This document shows positions 62,243 to 64,000 of a stretch of 64,000 nt of DNA, piece by piece. Under the pieces are notes generated by a model, which was given only the letters and a program-made list of their open reading frames with translations, was not told the origin of the DNA and ran no database searches. How positions within the stretch are numbered: the stretch's first letter is position 1; each line of letters starts with the position of its first letter. Origin of the DNA: Lagopus muta (lineage: Eukaryota > Chordata > Aves > Galliformes > Phasianidae); the NCBI RefSeq assembly GCF_023343835.1, contig NC_064439.1, forward strand, positions 18,485,433-18,549,432, written 5' to 3'. The position numbers and the translations under genes are program-made.

Positions 62243-63995
62243 AAATATATTTTTCATAGGGTTCCCATTATCCATTAGACACCTGTAAGTTTTCTAATTC
62301 ACTATATATAAGATATCTCAGTCTGAAGTCCTGAAGCTGCGAGGGAAAGTGTGATATATTGAAAGCTGATTTTTTTTTTAATCAGTCCATTTATACTTCT
62401 TAGTTGGCTGCTGGATTTTTGCTAGTTATTAACTTTTGCTAGTTACATGCATTTTATATATAAACAATGAAAGCATGTACTGCTTAGGATTGACACCATC
62501 TTATATATCACAAAAGGGGTAATATATACTTGGCCTTGTAGAAGTAATCTGTGTGAGGAATAAAGCAATTTACACCCCTTCTCCAAGTTCCATTTCAGGG
62601 TAATAAAACTGTCCATCACTGACACTATTGGAATACCTTGACTTCAGGAAAATCAGTACTGATTTGGTTGAACACGGCAGGTCAATTCCTTCTCTCTGCT
62701 ACCATCCCTGCTATCTGCCTGATATGCTACTGTTAACTAGGTTACATTCAGCCATCCTTACACCCACAACCGTTCTTTCTTCATAGCTGGCACTGGACCA
62801 TTTTATGTGTGAATTTCTCTCATCAAGGAGCTTGAGGATGCGTGATAGATGTTTCTGCATGAGAAATCCATGCAAGCCATTTGGCAACACGTTCTCCGCA
62901 TGTGTTTGATTTCCTCTTTGGGCAGCCAAATAGCAGAAACTCTCTTGCCTCTTACATGGTCCACTACTAACTCACATCCACAGATTCAGGTTCACTCCAC
63001 TAGATCTCTATTCTGATTGGTGCATCATGTCTAGAATGGAAGCTGTACTGCTTTCCTCTATTTGCCTGACTGTGAGCTTGTGCCCATATGCCAAGAGGAA
63101 GGACGTAATACTCAAGGCAGCCTAGCTCACAGGGATACAACCTATGTGAGCTTGGCAGAGACACTGAATTTTTTACCCTGTTTTGGGGCCCCACTTACAC
63201 CTGGGATGTGAGTCTATGAGAAGACTGCTTGTTTTACAGAGCAAGTAGTCCAAAGCTAAGCTTTCTTTTCCCTATACATAAAGCAGATTCCTGAGCAGAA
63301 GATTAATGACCTATGCAGAGTGATTGTGGAAGGGAAGAATTGAATTTATAGTGGGAAGAATTCTCTGGAGGCTCAGAGAAATCCCCAAAACAGTGTGTTC
63401 TCTACCTCTTCTAGGAAAAGCATGCTCTGGACTCAATTTCTTCATGATAATAGAGTATGATTTTCTTGCTTTTGTGAGTTCATTCCCTTAGCATTTGTTA
63501 ACATTCTGAAGTTAATCCACTGCTACAGTTTTCTTAGTATCATGGCTTTTTACAAAGTCCTAGTTCAGCTAATGCTGCAAGGAATGAAGGGTGGTCTTTG
63601 AGTGAGGATATCATGTATCATCATGTGTAACCCAGTATCTGTCCAATTGCTATCAATTTGCTATAGGACTCTGGGCAACTCAGTAAGTCTCTCCAAGATT
63701 GATTGCTTAGTGCACTAAGCAAGTGGATGTGAATGCACTAACACCAAACTTCTCTGTTTACAGAATGACAGCAATAACTGTGTTAGCTAAGGATTTATGT
63801 TCTTCTGCCCTAAAATATCACCTAGTCCTGCAACAATTATCATTCATTGGTGTTCAGTTCAGTCTGAGTAGTTTGAAGCAATTTAAGCTGTTACCACATT
63901 AGGTAACATCAGCTGTCACAAAGTTCAATATTTTACCATAGTATTTGGCCTGGCAATGCAGCTGAATTCCTAATTCCAAGAGAGCAAAAATTTAC

Positions 63996-64000
63996 CTGGT
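63996..64000 (-). other. possible 3' edge of the preceding PLXDC2 exon
   Basis: The last bases of the window read ACCAG|GTAAAT on the minus strand, a near-consensus splice donor. The exon at 57216 needs one base from the previous exon to complete its first codon (xCT). A final G here would give GCT (Ala), which is the residue I recall before STDD in PLXDC2. Only five exon bases are inside the window, so this is a suggestion. Confidence 0.28.

Overview
The window looks like bird nuclear DNA, most likely galliform (chicken-like). The evidence is many CR1 LINE fragments with the (ATTCTATG)-type tail, no Alu- or L1-like sequence, an ERVL-type avian endogenous retrovirus, and two exons that translate to the C-terminus of the vertebrate receptor PLXDC2. 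The species is an inference. There is no bacterial, plasmid or phage content, and no rRNA, tRNA or CRISPR was seen.

Layout. 1-1654: AT-rich unique DNA with one exon-like open segment on the minus strand (851-1057), gene unknown. 1655-16449: a block of minisatellite (about 11.1 kb of repeat proper) built from CCTAG-type pentamers and a GAGGCAGGAAGCAGCC-type spacer. It is interrupted by a 3.28-kb endogenous retrovirus (2003-5281), a 61-bp CR1 tail (8583-8643) and a 358-bp unique island (13918-14275). Towards its right end the array changes from CCTAG to CCTTG pentamers (about 15,000-16,449). 16,450-46,300: gene-poor AT-rich DNA with CR1 fragments, homopolymers and small perfect hairpins. 46,3xx-57,216: the 3' end of PLXDC2 on the minus strand, comprising the last coding exon with stop codon (46630-46746), a short 3' UTR candidate with AATAAA, a 10.3-kb last intron with CR1 and mariner remnants, and the penultimate exon encoding the transmembrane segment (57056-57216). 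57,217-64,000: upstream intron. The last bases of the window look like the splice donor of the preceding PLXDC2 exon.

The most interesting unit is the retrovirus-like element. Its two 508-bp LTRs are identical over their whole length, it is flanked by a 5-bp duplication CTGGA that splits a satellite monomer, and it has a primer site matching tRNA-Ala(AGC). It carries two open frames. The first is unusual, with membrane segments followed by a long Glu/Arg/Ser/Leu coiled coil, starting at an ATG at the end of a 41-A run. The second holds the tail of RNase H and a complete-looking integrase (HHCC and D,D-35-E). Protease and reverse transcriptase are absent, so it is a very recently mobilised, non-autonomous element.

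All family assignments were made by eye from translated sequence and remembered family features. No search or alignment program was run.
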